A DNA stretch of 33,239 bases from Methanobrevibacter thaueri (GTDB lineage Archaea; Methanobacteriota; Methanobacteria; Methanobacteriales; Methanobacteriaceae). The notes beneath the pieces are model-generated. The model had not been told where the DNA came from. It was given only the letters and a program-made list of their open reading frames with translations, and did no database searches. Both the position numbers and the translations under genes were made by a program. Every line of letters begins with the position of its first letter. Within the stretch, counting starts at the first letter, position 1. Of this stretch, positions 1 to 10,021 are shown in pieces. The stretch covers positions 1 through 33,239 of the forward strand of contig NZ_SUTJ01000016.1 of the NCBI RefSeq assembly GCF_015062915.1, in the 5' to 3' direction.

Positions 1-74
1 GAATATACGAAAAATAATTGAAATTAAGCCTAAAAATTTTTTGACAAAAAATCAAAAATCAATTTTGGCGGACA

Positions 75-139
75 CCCTTTAAAAAAATAAAAACTGTCGG
101 TGAATGGTTTTAAAATAAGTGAGTTGGGTTTTAACCCAA
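75..139 (-). terminator. Hairpin plus T-run terminator after the cobT-like gene
   Basis: On the minus strand the arms TTGGG and CCCAA (core TTGGGTTAAAACCCAA, 124-139) form a hairpin that contains the TAA stop of the CobT-like gene. Roughly 30 bases further on there is a T-rich run (about 78-98 on the plus strand, read as T's on the minus strand). Archaeal RNA polymerase terminates on T-runs, so this is a plausible transcript end. The rest of 1-130 shows no gene. Confidence 0.45.
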
Positions 140-1201
140 TCTGCAAACTTTTTCTATTTTCTTTCTTAGCTTTTCAACGGAATTTCCTAAAACCAGTGCG
201 GTATACATTGCACCGCCCGCTCCGGCACCTTCCTTAACGAATCCCTTAAGGTAGTTTTTCAAACCTTCATAATCGGAATCCTCAAATCTAGGGTCAACCA
301 CATTGACGGTGATGTTGTCATCGATTTGCTCTAAAATTCCGAATAAATCAGCAGTTTCATCAGCAGCTACAAATACGGTAGTTGCTAAGTTGATTCTTGA
401 AAAGTCGAATGTTGGCTGAATGGACTTGATCACTGCACATGTTGCAGCCATCTGTGTTCCTCCGGCCAGGATAATCGGAATGTCTGAACCCAATACCATT
501 CCTGCAATTGCAGCGATTGTCGGGTCACCGACTGCACCGATTGCCTGCATTGCATCGGCTTCACCAGGAGTTATTCCAGCTTTTTCCAATCCTTCATTGA
601 CTGCATTTGATTTCAGGTCATGAGGGTTGTACGGCATGCTTCCGCTAACCTTTTCATTTGCTTCATAGCCCAGTGCCTTCAATACTCCAAGGGCTGTTGT
701 GGTTCCTGCGGCTATGCTTTCGCCGATAATGAGCATTTCATGTCTTTGGGACAGTTCATTACCTAAGTCTTTTGCGTTTTCAAATATTTCCAATGGGTTC
801 AATACGCCTTTACCGGTTCTTATGTCTCTTCCGTATTCCTTTCCAAGGCTGACGTATTCAAGGTCAGGCTTTATTTTGGATCCTGCATCAACAATCACGA
901 ATGGGGTGTTTGAAAGTTGAAGTGATGCTTTGGTAAGTCTTGCAGGTGTCGGTGCTGCAGCATCTCCAACCACTGTTTCTGCTGGAGCTTCACAGCATCT
1001 GACTTCTCCCAATACCATGAATTCGGCATCGCTTGCAGGAGTGTATTCGGTCAGGTCTGCAGATGGTCCCGCTCCTGAAATCCCTTCAATCAGGGAGGTT
1101 TCTGTTGTTCCTATTGTAAGCAGGAATACTGCATCATCTTCCACTTCCTGTAGCTTTTCAGTCAATTCTGTTGAACCGTAAGTTGTTACGCCATCAATCA
1201 T
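131..1201 (-). CDS. cobT: CobT-like nicotinate-nucleotide phosphoribosyltransferase family protein (archaeal type)
   Basis: Family: nicotinate mononucleotide-dependent phosphoribosyltransferases of the archaeal CobT/UPF0284 type, which activate the lower-ligand base of cobamides. Methanogens need cobamides for the Mtr methyltransferase, and Methanobacteriales are known to use 5-hydroxybenzimidazole as lower base. Sequence signs are the glycine-rich runs (GESIAAGTTTALGVL, GAVGDPTIAAIAGM, ILAGGTQMAA) and the GAGAGGAMYTALVLGNS end. The length of about 356 residues is normal. The reading frame also offers a GTG at 1210, but the GGGTG ribosome site lies six bases before the ATG at 1201, so I prefer 1201. 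It overlaps the stop of the upstream gene by 8 bases, which implies translational coupling. The specific base substrate cannot be read from sequence. Confidence 0.85.
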   Translation of the reverse strand: MIDGVTTYGSTELTEKLQEVEDDAVFLLTIGTTETSLIEGISGAGPSADLTEYTPASDAEFMVLGEVRCCEAPAETVVGDAAAPTPARLTKASLQLSNTPFVIVDAGSKIKPDLEYVSLGKEYGRDIRTGKGVLNPLEIFENAKDLGNELSQRHEMLIIGESIAAGTTTALGVLKALGYEANEKVSGSMPYNPHDLKSNAVNEGLEKAGITPGEADAMQAIGAVGDPTIAAIAGMVLGSDIPIILAGGTQMAATCAVIKSIQPTFDFSRINLATTVFVAADETADLFGILEQIDDNITVNVVDPRFEDSDYEGLKNYLKGFVKEGAGAGGAMYTALVLGNSVEKLRKKIEKVCRLG

Positions 1202-1697
1202 TGTTTTCACCCTGTTTTTTCAATAAGTCAATAATAATCTTGTTCTGGTTAATAATCTTCTTGTTTTGAAGCATTATCTTTTTAAGCATTTCAATTTCAG
1301 GCAATTCATTATCAGTTTGGAATGTCTTGCCGTCTCTTGCTCTAGGTGGGATTTTAATCTCTTCTTTTGGTGGAAGGGATGATTTTTCATCTCCTCTTGG
1401 AGGAATTGTTCCTTTTGAGGCGCTGTCCTCATTTGAAATGAAGTCAACGTATCTGTGTGTCACCTTGTTCTTTCCCCTTTCGTCAAGCAGTTCCATAAGT
1501 CTGTCATCAACCTGCTTGATGCCAACCAACTGTTCCTGCTCTACTTCATGCAATAATCGTTTTTGAATGTTATAGGCATTGTAAATTGGTATTCCTCTGG
1601 TTTCACATTCGTTTTTAAACATATCGTGTATGTTAATGTCTCCGGTTAATTTTTTAACTCTTTTCTGTTCTGGAGTGTTAGCGCTATAAAATCCCAT
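1194..1697 (-). CDS. Unrecognised 167-residue protein with C-terminal coiled coil
   Basis: I do not recognise a family. The protein is soluble and strongly charged, with no signal peptide or membrane segment. The first ~90 residues look folded and mixed helical. Residues ~90-125 are a low-complexity proline/charged linker (containing PPRGDEKSSLPPKEEIKIPPRARDG in part). The last ~35 residues (EIEMLKKIMLQNKKIINQN and onward) have heptad-like spacing of I/L and read as a coiled coil or amphipathic helix, suggesting oligomerisation or partner binding. Its stop overlaps the start of the CobT-like gene, so the two are probably one transcript. The start is an ATG just downstream of an AT-rich divergent promoter. 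A role in cobamide metabolism would be guilt by association only. Confidence 0.7.
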   Translation of the reverse strand: MGFYSANTPEQKRVKKLTGDINIHDMFKNECETRGIPIYNAYNIQKRLLHEVEQEQLVGIKQVDDRLMELLDERGKNKVTHRYVDFISNEDSASKGTIPPRGDEKSSLPPKEEIKIPPRARDGKTFQTDNELPEIEMLKKIMLQNKKIINQNKIIIDLLKKQGENND

Positions 1698-3378
<1,681 letters not shown>

Positions 3379-3387
3379 TTCACCAAC

Positions 3388-3398
3388 ACATATAATAA
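3388..3398 (+). promoter_or_regulatory. TATA-like box before the XTP/dITP diphosphatase gene
   Basis: ACATATAATAA lies 25-35 bases upstream of the ATG at 3423, and no ribosome binding sequence lies between. This arrangement fits transcription starting at or next to the start codon. Inference from spacing only. Confidence 0.35.
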
Positions 3399-3422
3399 AA
3401 ATCATCACTAAAACTTAAAAAT

Positions 3423-3974
3423 ATGATAACATTTATAACTGGTAACGAACATAAAGTAAAAGAAGCAGAGAATATTTTCAAAGATTACGGCATTGAACTT
3501 GAGCATATTGATTTAGGTTACGAGGAACCCCAAGGAACTCTCGAGGAAGTGGCCTTATCAGGCGCAAAATATGCTAGTCGTAAGCTTGACAAACCTGTGA
3601 TTGTAGAAGATGCTGGTTTATTCATTAGAGCTTTAAACGGTTTTCCAGGAACCTATTCACATTATGTTCAGGATACTATTGGAAACCAAGGAATTTTAAA
3701 GCTATTAACCGATACTGATGACCGTTATGCCGAATTCAGGTCAGTTATTGGGTACTGTGCCCCCAATTCTGAGCCCAAGACTTTTTTAGGCAAGGTCGAA
3801 GGTGAAATCGCAGTTGAAGAAAGAGGAGATTTAGGATTTGCTTTTGATCCGCTCTTTTACGTTCCAAGTCTGGACAAGACTTTCGGAGAACTTACAACTG
3901 AAGAGAAAAACCAGTTTTCACATAGAAAAAATTCATTAAAGAAATTTATCGAATGGTATTCTAGTCAAGAGTAA
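3423..3974 (+). CDS. rdgB: XTP/dITP diphosphatase (HAM1/RdgB family)
   Basis: Hydrolyses non-canonical purine triphosphates (XTP, ITP, dITP) to monophosphates, keeping hypoxanthine and xanthine out of nucleic acids. Family signatures: N-terminal [11 protein letters not shown], the [19 protein letters not shown] block with the catalytic/metal-binding acids, the GYC...F.G...GEIA strand, and the C-terminal GFAFDPLF...K...E....EKN..SHR pattern. The length of 183 residues is normal. The ATG has no ribosome site. A TATA-like box ACATATAAT (about 3388-3396) lies close to 27 bases before the start, so the mRNA may be leaderless. It may also be read through from kae1-bud32, 44 bases upstream. Confidence 0.95.
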   Translation: MITFITGNEHKVKEAENIFKDYGIELEHIDLGYEEPQGTLEEVALSGAKYASRKLDKPVIVEDAGLFIRALNGFPGTYSHYVQDTIGNQGILKLLTDTDDRYAEFRSVIGYCAPNSEPKTFLGKVEGEIAVEERGDLGFAFDPLFYVPSLDKTFGELTTEEKNQFSHRKNSLKKFIEWYSSQE

Positions 3975-4034
3975 CATTATTTTCTGTTTAATTGGGCTTA
4001 TTTAAGATTTAATAAATTTAAAGAGGTTTATATT

Positions 4035-4433
4035 ATGGCAAGACCAGAATGGGTAACTTATAGTGACGAAGAAATTGAAGAAATGATTTTAAAATTTAAC
4101 AGAGAAGGTAAAAGTACTTCCGAAATCGGTATCATCTTAAGAGACCAATACGGAATCCCTTCAGTTAAAGACGTAACCGGTGAAAGAATCACCCAAATCT
4201 TAAAAAGAAACGGTCAAGCTGGTGAATACCCAGAAGATTTAATGAACTTAATCAGAAGAGCAGTAAACATCAGAGACCACTTAGAAGAAAACCCTAAAGA
4301 CTTACACTCTAAAAGAGGTTTAACCATTATCGAAGCAAGAATCAGAAGATTAGCATCTTACTACGTAAGTGAAGGTGCATTACCAGAAGGATGGAGATAT
4401 AATCCAAGAGAAGCAGCACTCCTTGTTAAATAG
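4035..4433 (+). CDS. rps15: 30S ribosomal protein S15 (archaeal uS15)
   Basis: Archaeal/eukaryal-type S15, which binds 16S rRNA in the platform of the small subunit. The archaeal N-terminal extension is present ([18 protein letters not shown], then [21 protein letters not shown]), followed by the conserved core H.KR...I..R..RLA.YY. Length 132 residues is below the roughly 150 usual for the family; it lacks nothing obvious. The AGAGGT ribosome site at 4022-4027 precedes the ATG. Codon use is strongly biased (AGA for arginine, TTA for leucine), as expected for a highly expressed gene and unlike its neighbours. The RecJ-like gene starts within its last codons. Confidence 0.96.
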   Translation: MARPEWVTYSDEEIEEMILKFNREGKSTSEIGIILRDQYGIPSVKDVTGERITQILKRNGQAGEYPEDLMNLIRRAVNIRDHLEENPKDLHSKRGLTIIEARIRRLASYYVSEGALPEGWRYNPREAALLVK

Positions 4434-5757
4434 GGCTAGCGAAGCCACAAATATGCTTAAGGAGCATATTGAAAAGGATAGTGTTATAAGATTAATTTCT
4501 CATAACGATGCTGATGGAATATCAGCAGCAGCAGTTATAGCGAATGCTTTAAAAGAGGAAGACGTTCAATTCCACACAACAATCATTCCACGTCTAAAGG
4601 AGGATATTGTAAATCAGCTCAGAAGCGAAAAGTATGATCTGTTTATATTCTCCGACATGGGAAGTCCGTTCATCAAGGAATTCAACACCTACAAGCATGA
4701 CGTTATAGTTGCTGACCACCACCAAATCGACGATACCGAATCTGAGAGTAATGTGGTTCACATTAACCCTCACATATTCGGCGTTGACGGCAGTAAGGAT
4801 TTATGCGGTGCGGGTTCAGCTTACCTTGCCATTCGTGACTTGGACAAGAAACACCTTGCACACTATGCACTCATAGGTGCATTCGGTGATATGCAAGGCC
4901 AGAACGGCTTTACAGGTGTCAACCGTCTGATTTTAGAGGATGCACTTGAAAGCGGTGTTGTGGAAATTCACGAAGGCTTGAAGATTGTGTCAAAGGCATC
5001 TGAACCTATCTATAAGTCACTCGCATACACTTTTTCACCGCCTTTACCTGGAATAAGCGGGGACTTTGAAGGCGCTCAGGAATTTCTTGAACGCATGAAC
5101 CTGTCCTATGGAATCAAGTTCACAGACCTTGAGGATGAGGAAAAAGACCTTTTGAAAGAGGCGCTTGTAACAATCAATCCGGACATTTTCGGAGATTGCT
5201 ATACAGTTCCGAAAGAAGTGCCTTTGCTTCGTGACCTTGAGGAGTACTCATACATTCTTGATGCCTGCGGAAAGAACAAGAAGCAGGGTCTCGGTTTGAG
5301 CATTGCTCTTGGAGAAAAGGAACAGGCATTGGATGCGGCCTTAAGGCTTCAACGCCAATACCGTGACCAAATCGTCAAGGGACTTGAATGGATCAAACGT
5401 GAAGGAGCACAGCAATTGAATGCAGTTCAATACCTGTACTCTGAAGATAAGGTATTGAAATCCGTAATGGGAACAATTGCAAGTATCGGATTGTCAGTTC
5501 AGATATTGGACAATTCAAAACCTGTCATTGGAATGTCAAGACTTCACAAGGACATAAAGATTTCAGGAAGAACCACCCGTGAAATGGTTGCACGTGGCGT
5601 GAACTTGGGAAAGGCATTGCAGGATTCCTCAAACAACTTCAACGGTACCGGTGGAGGACACGACATTGCTGCTGGAGCTATGATTCCATATGAGGCAAAG
5701 GATAATTTCCTACACTTGGTGGATGAAATGGTTGAATATCAATTAAGTAATGATTAA
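4423..5757 (+). CDS. RecJ-like DHH-family single-strand nuclease
   Basis: DHH/DHHA1 phosphoesterase related to archaeal RecJ and the GINS-associated nuclease GAN, which act on single-stranded DNA or RNA at forks and in repair. Motifs: [14 protein letters not shown] (motif I), FIFSDMG, the DHH motif as VVxADHHQ (VADHHQIDD), [15 protein letters not shown], and the C-terminal DHHA1 nucleotide-binding [12 protein letters not shown]. Starts are ambiguous: GTG 4369 would lie deep inside rps15, and ATG 4453 is also possible. TTG at 4423 gives [12 protein letters not shown], which fits family N-termini, and overlaps the rps15 stop by 11 bases. The stop overlaps a possible ATG of the next gene (ATGATTAA). 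Whether this is the GAN or another RecJ paralogue cannot be decided by eye. Confidence 0.88.
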   Translation: MLNRASEATNMLKEHIEKDSVIRLISHNDADGISAAAVIANALKEEDVQFHTTIIPRLKEDIVNQLRSEKYDLFIFSDMGSPFIKEFNTYKHDVIVADHHQIDDTESESNVVHINPHIFGVDGSKDLCGAGSAYLAIRDLDKKHLAHYALIGAFGDMQGQNGFTGVNRLILEDALESGVVEIHEGLKIVSKASEPIYKSLAYTFSPPLPGISGDFEGAQEFLERMNLSYGIKFTDLEDEEKDLLKEALVTINPDIFGDCYTVPKEVPLLRDLEEYSYILDACGKNKKQGLGLSIALGEKEQALDAALRLQRQYRDQIVKGLEWIKREGAQQLNAVQYLYSEDKVLKSVMGTIASIGLSVQILDNSKPVIGMSRLHKDIKISGRTTREMVARGVNLGKALQDSSNNFNGTGGGHDIAAGAMIPYEAKDNFLHLVDEMVEYQLSND

Positions 5758-5758
5758 A

Positions 5759-6946
5759 ATGTTTTTAACAAAAAAAGAACAAGAAATGTGTGATGGGGAG
5801 TACGGTGAAACCATCAGGAAAAGCATGGACATTCTTGTTGCATTAGGCGACATCTACGGTGCTTCCAAACTGGTTGACATCACCTCAGCACAGGTATCTG
5901 GTGTTTCCTACAAGACTATTGGAGATGCCGGTTTAGAATATCTTGAAGACTTGGCTCAGGATGATTCCGGAAAGGCAACAATCAACGCTTCCTTAAACCC
6001 TCCTGGAACCGATTTGGACAATTGGGAGGAATTGGGTTTTCCGGAGTATTTTGCAATCAAGCAGAACAAGATTGTGGATGCATATGCAAATCTTGGAATT
6101 TCAAAAACCTGTACATGCACTCCTTATTTAGTTGGTAACGTTCCAAGATTCCGAGATCATGTTTCATGGTCCGAATCATCTGCTGTGGCTTATGTCAACT
6201 CCGTGATTGGTGCAAGAACCAATCGTGAAGGAGGACCTGCAGCACTTGCAGCGGCCATTGTCGGAAAGACTCCGTTATACGGATTCCATCTTGATGAAAA
6301 CAGGAAAGCCAACCTTGTTGTTAATGTTAACACTGAGTTGAAAGGTGCTGATTTTGGAGCTTTAGGCTACATTATCGGTAAGGTAGTGGGCAGCGGAGTT
6401 CCTTACTTCAAGCTGCAGAACACTCCAAACAACAATGACATGAAAACCTTAGGGGCAGCTCTTGCATCATCAGGTTCAGTTGCACTATATCACATGGAAA
6501 ACGTGACTCCTGAGTTTGACATTGCCGGAGAGGCTGAGGTTGAAGACATCATGTTCATTGGTGAAAAGGAGATTGCCGAAACCCGTGAAAAATTGACAAC
6601 AACCGATAGGGAACCTGATCTGATTTGTCTTGGATGTCCTCATGCATCACTTGAGGAGATTAAGCAAGTGGCATCTATTGTTCAAGGAAAAACAATTAAA
6701 AACAAACTGTGGATTTGCACTTCAGTCAGCGTTAAGGCAACAGCCGACAGAATGGGCTACACTCAAATAATCGAGGCTGCAGGCGGAAACGTCGTTTGCG
6801 ACACTTGTATGGTTGTGGCTCCTATTGAGGAAATGGGCTTTGAAGTGATTGGTGTGAATTCAGCAAAGGCAGCAAATTACGTGCCGTCAATGTGCGGACT
6901 TGATGTTGTCTATAATGATGTGGAAAACCTTATTCAATTCGAATAA
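5759..6946 (+). CDS. Aconitase X: phosphomevalonate dehydratase large subunit
   Basis: AcnX/DUF521 family. In archaea the large subunit pairs with a small DUF126 subunit to dehydrate 5-phosphomevalonate to trans-anhydromevalonate 5-phosphate in the archaeal mevalonate pathway, which feeds ether-lipid synthesis. Seen here: the cysteine motifs expected to hold the Fe-S cluster and active site ([38 protein letters not shown]), the [10 protein letters not shown] block, and normal length (~395 residues). Either ATG 5750 (overlapping the recJ stop) or ATG 5759 could be the start; [16 protein letters not shown] from 5759 matches the family N-terminus. The small subunit is not in this window, so it must be encoded elsewhere. 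Probable operon with rps15 and the RecJ-like gene. Confidence 0.88.
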   Translation: MFLTKKEQEMCDGEYGETIRKSMDILVALGDIYGASKLVDITSAQVSGVSYKTIGDAGLEYLEDLAQDDSGKATINASLNPPGTDLDNWEELGFPEYFAIKQNKIVDAYANLGISKTCTCTPYLVGNVPRFRDHVSWSESSAVAYVNSVIGARTNREGGPAALAAAIVGKTPLYGFHLDENRKANLVVNVNTELKGADFGALGYIIGKVVGSGVPYFKLQNTPNNNDMKTLGAALASSGSVALYHMENVTPEFDIAGEAEVEDIMFIGEKEIAETREKLTTTDREPDLICLGCPHASLEEIKQVASIVQGKTIKNKLWICTSVSVKATADRMGYTQIIEAAGGNVVCDTCMVVAPIEEMGFEVIGVNSAKAANYVPSMCGLDVVYNDVENLIQFE

Positions 6947-6951
6947 GTTTT

Positions 6952-6977
6952 CTCAAATTCTTTTTTTTTAAAAAATT
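6952..6977 (+). terminator. T-run terminator after the aconitase X gene
   Basis: A run of T's (about 6960-6969) follows the stop within 20 bases, as in archaeal U-tract termination. It is followed by AAATTTAAA-C-TTTAAATTT, a perfect AT-only inverted repeat. Confidence 0.45.
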
Positions 6978-7028
6978 TAAACTTTAAATTTAATGAAAAC
7001 CATAAATATATAATTAATAGAACTTGTT

Positions 7029-7033
7029 AGGAG
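7029..7033 (+). promoter_or_regulatory. Ribosome binding site AGGAG of the first Mur ligase
   Basis: AGGAG lies seven bases before the ATG at 7041. An upstream AT-rich block (CATAAATATATAATTAAT, about 7001-7018) probably holds the promoter. Confidence 0.5.
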
Positions 7034-7040
7034 ACTTTTT

Positions 7041-8426
7041 ATGAATTATTTAGTTGTTGGTGCTGGAAATGCTAGTAGGCCTGTTGCAAGATTGCTCAAT
7101 TATTTAGGCCATGATGTGGTAATTACTGATTTAAAGGATATTTCAGAATTTAAAATAGAATTCCAACGAAGCCTAATTGAAATGGAAAAGGAAGGCGTTA
7201 AACTGGACATGGCAAATAAGGACCCTTCCGTGGAAGGCTTTGAAGCGGTTTACATGCCACCTACATTGCCGGAATCCGCTCCGATAGCTCAAAAAATCAA
7301 GGATTCAGACTTGAAAATCCTCACCAATGAGGAATTCTCAAGGATAGTCAACGACCTGATTCCTGTTGACATTATCGGAATCACCGGAACAATGGGCAAG
7401 ACCACAACAACATTCATAACCACAAGTCTATTTAAACAGGCAGGATATAACGTATGGTCCTGCTCTTCATTAGTGAATAATCTAGTTTCTGAAGCCATTA
7501 TCGATGGAATCGTTAAGGGAAAAGCTGAAGAATGTGACATTGCAATTTTCGAGCTTCCACACGGTACCATAGGTCTTTTGGACAGGCTCGACATCAAGAT
7601 TGGTCTTTTAACCAACATTGCAGAGGACCATCTCTCAGAGTTCGGCGGTTCACTTGAACTCTACCAGGAGCGTAAGATGGTATTGGAGGCAATGAGCGAA
7701 ACATTCATCGCAAACCACTCCTGCTATGACATCATAAGTCCTAAAAGGGTTGATGCAATATATTACGCATTGGACGAGGATGTTGACTTTAAGGGAACTG
7801 TCGGTGACGAATCACTAACAATTGAATATAATAACGAATCTTTCACAACACCATTCCATATGATGAGCTACTTTTTTGAAAATTCAGTGGCTGCAAGTGC
7901 GGTGGCACTGACATATGGAGTTAAAAAAGAGGATATAATTGATGCATTGACTGAGTTCAAGGGATTGCCTGCACACATGGAGGATGTCGGCAACTACAAT
8001 GGAAGAAAAGTTATATTGGACTCAGCATTCCTGTATGATGGAATGAAAATAACATTGGACTACTTCAAGGATGAAAGCGTAGTCCTGTTCCTCGATCATT
8101 TTGACACATTATCCGTAAGGGACAAGGCAGAGGTTGGAGAGCTTGTAAGCAACTACAACATCAAGACAGTCATTGCCAGCGGATTCAATGAAGTAACCCA
8201 GGAAGTGGAAATGGAAGCCGCTCAAGAGATACTTGACGCAATAACCAATCCTGACATCGAGAAGGTTGCAGTTGAAAACATTGAGATTGCAGCTTGTGAA
8301 ACCTTCAGGTATTCCGAACCTGGCGACATCATACTTCACATGGGACCGCTCATAGCATATGACAGGCTCACCACTGTCGAGAAAATCATGAAAGGACTTG
8401 AAGAAGGGAGTAAGAAATATGAATAA
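7041..8426 (+). CDS. Mur ligase family protein, MurD-like (probable pseudomurein peptide ligase)
   Basis: ATP-dependent amino-acid/peptide ligase fold. Domain 1 is a Rossmann-like region beginning MNYLVVGAGNASRPVARLL. The central ATPase domain has the P-loop GITGTMGKTTTT (residues ~113-124; Met where bacterial enzymes usually have Asn). It continues with FELPHGTIGLL and NIAEDHLSEFGGSLELYQERK, which carries the metal- and carbamylated-lysine-type region. The C-terminal domain (~320-440) contains LDSAFLYDGMK in place of the usual D-S-K-A-T-N-P loop. In Methanobacteriales such enzymes build the all-L peptide of pseudomurein. The alternative is CfbE, the MurD/F-like ligase that closes coenzyme F430; the MurD-like N-terminus and the paired ligase downstream make me favour the wall role. 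The 3' end overlaps the next gene by 8 bases. Confidence 0.8.
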   Translation: MNYLVVGAGNASRPVARLLNYLGHDVVITDLKDISEFKIEFQRSLIEMEKEGVKLDMANKDPSVEGFEAVYMPPTLPESAPIAQKIKDSDLKILTNEEFSRIVNDLIPVDIIGITGTMGKTTTTFITTSLFKQAGYNVWSCSSLVNNLVSEAIIDGIVKGKAEECDIAIFELPHGTIGLLDRLDIKIGLLTNIAEDHLSEFGGSLELYQERKMVLEAMSETFIANHSCYDIISPKRVDAIYYALDEDVDFKGTVGDESLTIEYNNESFTTPFHMMSYFFENSVAASAVALTYGVKKEDIIDALTEFKGLPAHMEDVGNYNGRKVILDSAFLYDGMKITLDYFKDESVVLFLDHFDTLSVRDKAEVGELVSNYNIKTVIASGFNEVTQEVEMEAAQEILDAITNPDIEKVAVENIEIAACETFRYSEPGDIILHMGPLIAYDRLTTVEKIMKGLEEGSKKYE

Positions 8427-9927
8427 GAACGATACCTTTGGAGTTATAGGAGTTTGCGGTGCAAACGGTAATTTAATCGCAAGAATATTAAAGCAAAGAG
8501 GATACAATGTCATTGGAACAGACCTGTCCTTCAAAAAGGATTGCCGATTCGCAAAAGCTCTTGAAGGATACGACATTGAAGTGTTCTACGGAAAGACTCC
8601 AGAAGCATTCTTCAAAAAGTCAGACTACATTATCCCACCGGCAAGCCTTTCAAAAGATGCGGAAGTGCTTAAAAACTGTGACAAACCTATTTTAGAATTA
8701 TGTGATGTAATAGACCTGATTAAACCTGAAAAGCCGGTGTTCGGAATAACAGGTACCAACGGAAAGACAACATCAACAACACTGCTCAAGAAAATCGCAT
8801 ATGACAATGGAATAAAACCGTCAGAGCATGAGCTTGAAGGAATGCAGGGTAATGCGGAATTCATTCCTATATTGCAGTCAAGACTCAACGGTGATGTTGG
8901 AATATTGGAGGTCGGAACATTCGGAGTTCCCGGAACCGTTGGAAGAATAGTCAAGAACACTTCCATGGAAGGCGGAATAATCACAAACATCACACCTGAT
9001 CATTTGAATGACCTTGGAAGCTTTATGGATTATGCAAACGTTAAGGCTGAATTCATTAAGGAATTGAATGGCGGCACACTTATAGTCAACGGCCAGGACC
9101 CTACAATCATGGGACTGCTTCGTGAACTTGACTTCAAGGGTGAGGTAATCACATTCGGTGTGGATGAGATGCCTGACTCCATAGGAATGAAGGAATGTGT
9201 CTGCGGCAAGGAAATCGCAGTTAAGGAGATAATCTCCGGTTGCGGATACTATTTCTGTCAATGCGGAATCACAACCCCTCAAGTTGACTATATAGCAACA
9301 AATGTGGACCTGGCAAACAGGACCTTTGACCTTCACACTCCAGAAGAGAAACTGACAGTCAAGATGGGAGTGGACGGACTTCACAATGTCTACAATCTGA
9401 CCGGTGTAATCATTGCGGCCCATAAGTTCCTTGGATTGCCTTATGATAAGATATTGCCTTCAATTGCAAGCTTCACAGGTGTAAGCGGAAGAATGGAGGA
9501 GGTTGCAAAGGTGAAGGGCAAGGACATTTTCGTTGATTATGCCCACAATCCTGCAGGTGTTGAAACAGTCTTAAAGGAATTCAAGAAACTGTTCGGTGAC
9601 TTCACAACAGTCATAACCGTCTCATCAGAATCAGGATATCGTGGAGATGTCGACATATTCAACAGCGTTCTGAAATTCTCCAAGTTCATCGTGCCTGCAT
9701 CAGTTGCATCCCATAAGATTGCGCTTGAAAAATTACATGACAATCCTAAATTGAATGACAGGATATTCCTAAACCATGTGGCCGAATTCAAGAAGACCGG
9801 AACACTTGGAGCATCAAAAGAAGAAGTCCGTGACGGTCTTAGAAAGGCATTAAACCTGGATTGTGAAATGGTGATAGCTATTGGGGAAGCCGCAACAAAA
9901 TATAAATCATTAGTATTTGATTTATAA
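8419..9927 (+). CDS. Mur ligase family protein, MurE/MurT-like, with zinc-ribbon-like insertion
   Basis: Second ATP-dependent Mur ligase, translationally coupled to the first (ATGAATAA overlap; GGGAG ribosome site at ~8406-8410 decides the ATG over TTG 8398). N-terminal Rossmann-like GVCGANGNLIARIL. P-loop FGITGTNGKTTSTTLL. ILEVGTFGVPG and NITPDHLNDLGSFMDYANVKAEF give the Mur central domain signatures. The C-terminal domain has VSGRMEEV and FVDYAHNPAGVETVL, the D-Y-A-H-N-P motif of MurE-type ligases. Between central-domain strands sits a four-Cys cluster (ECVCGKE ... GCGYYFCQCG, residues ~255-283), comparable in position to the zinc ribbon of MurT. No GatD-like amidotransferase is adjacent. 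Likely role: pseudomurein peptide assembly. The added amino acid cannot be predicted. Confidence 0.82.
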   Translation: MNKNDTFGVIGVCGANGNLIARILKQRGYNVIGTDLSFKKDCRFAKALEGYDIEVFYGKTPEAFFKKSDYIIPPASLSKDAEVLKNCDKPILELCDVIDLIKPEKPVFGITGTNGKTTSTTLLKKIAYDNGIKPSEHELEGMQGNAEFIPILQSRLNGDVGILEVGTFGVPGTVGRIVKNTSMEGGIITNITPDHLNDLGSFMDYANVKAEFIKELNGGTLIVNGQDPTIMGLLRELDFKGEVITFGVDEMPDSIGMKECVCGKEIAVKEIISGCGYYFCQCGITTPQVDYIATNVDLANRTFDLHTPEEKLTVKMGVDGLHNVYNLTGVIIAAHKFLGLPYDKILPSIASFTGVSGRMEEVAKVKGKDIFVDYAHNPAGVETVLKEFKKLFGDFTTVITVSSESGYRGDVDIFNSVLKFSKFIVPASVASHKIALEKLHDNPKLNDRIFLNHVAEFKKTGTLGASKEEVRDGLRKALNLDCEMVIAIGEAATKYKSLVFDL

Positions 9928-9945
9928 TTCTTTTTTTTATTATTA
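9928..9945 (+). terminator. T-run after the second Mur ligase
   Basis: TTCTTTTTTTTATTATTAG directly follows the stop codon, with no hairpin. It fits archaeal T-run termination. Confidence 0.4.
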
Positions 9946-10021
9946 GTGTTCATTTGCTCTCTCAATATATTAATAATACTTGAAATTAAATTATAATATA
10001 AAAGTTTTAAGGGTTTATAAT

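Noticed and set aside
4369..4422. GTG start for the RecJ-like gene inside rps15
   Set aside because: The extra 18 residues would lie entirely within the S15 coding sequence and do not look like the family; TTG 4423 fits better.
9980..10021. 14-residue extension of Hef
   Set aside because: Reads from untranslated AT-rich DNA; ATG 10022 gives the expected N-terminus.
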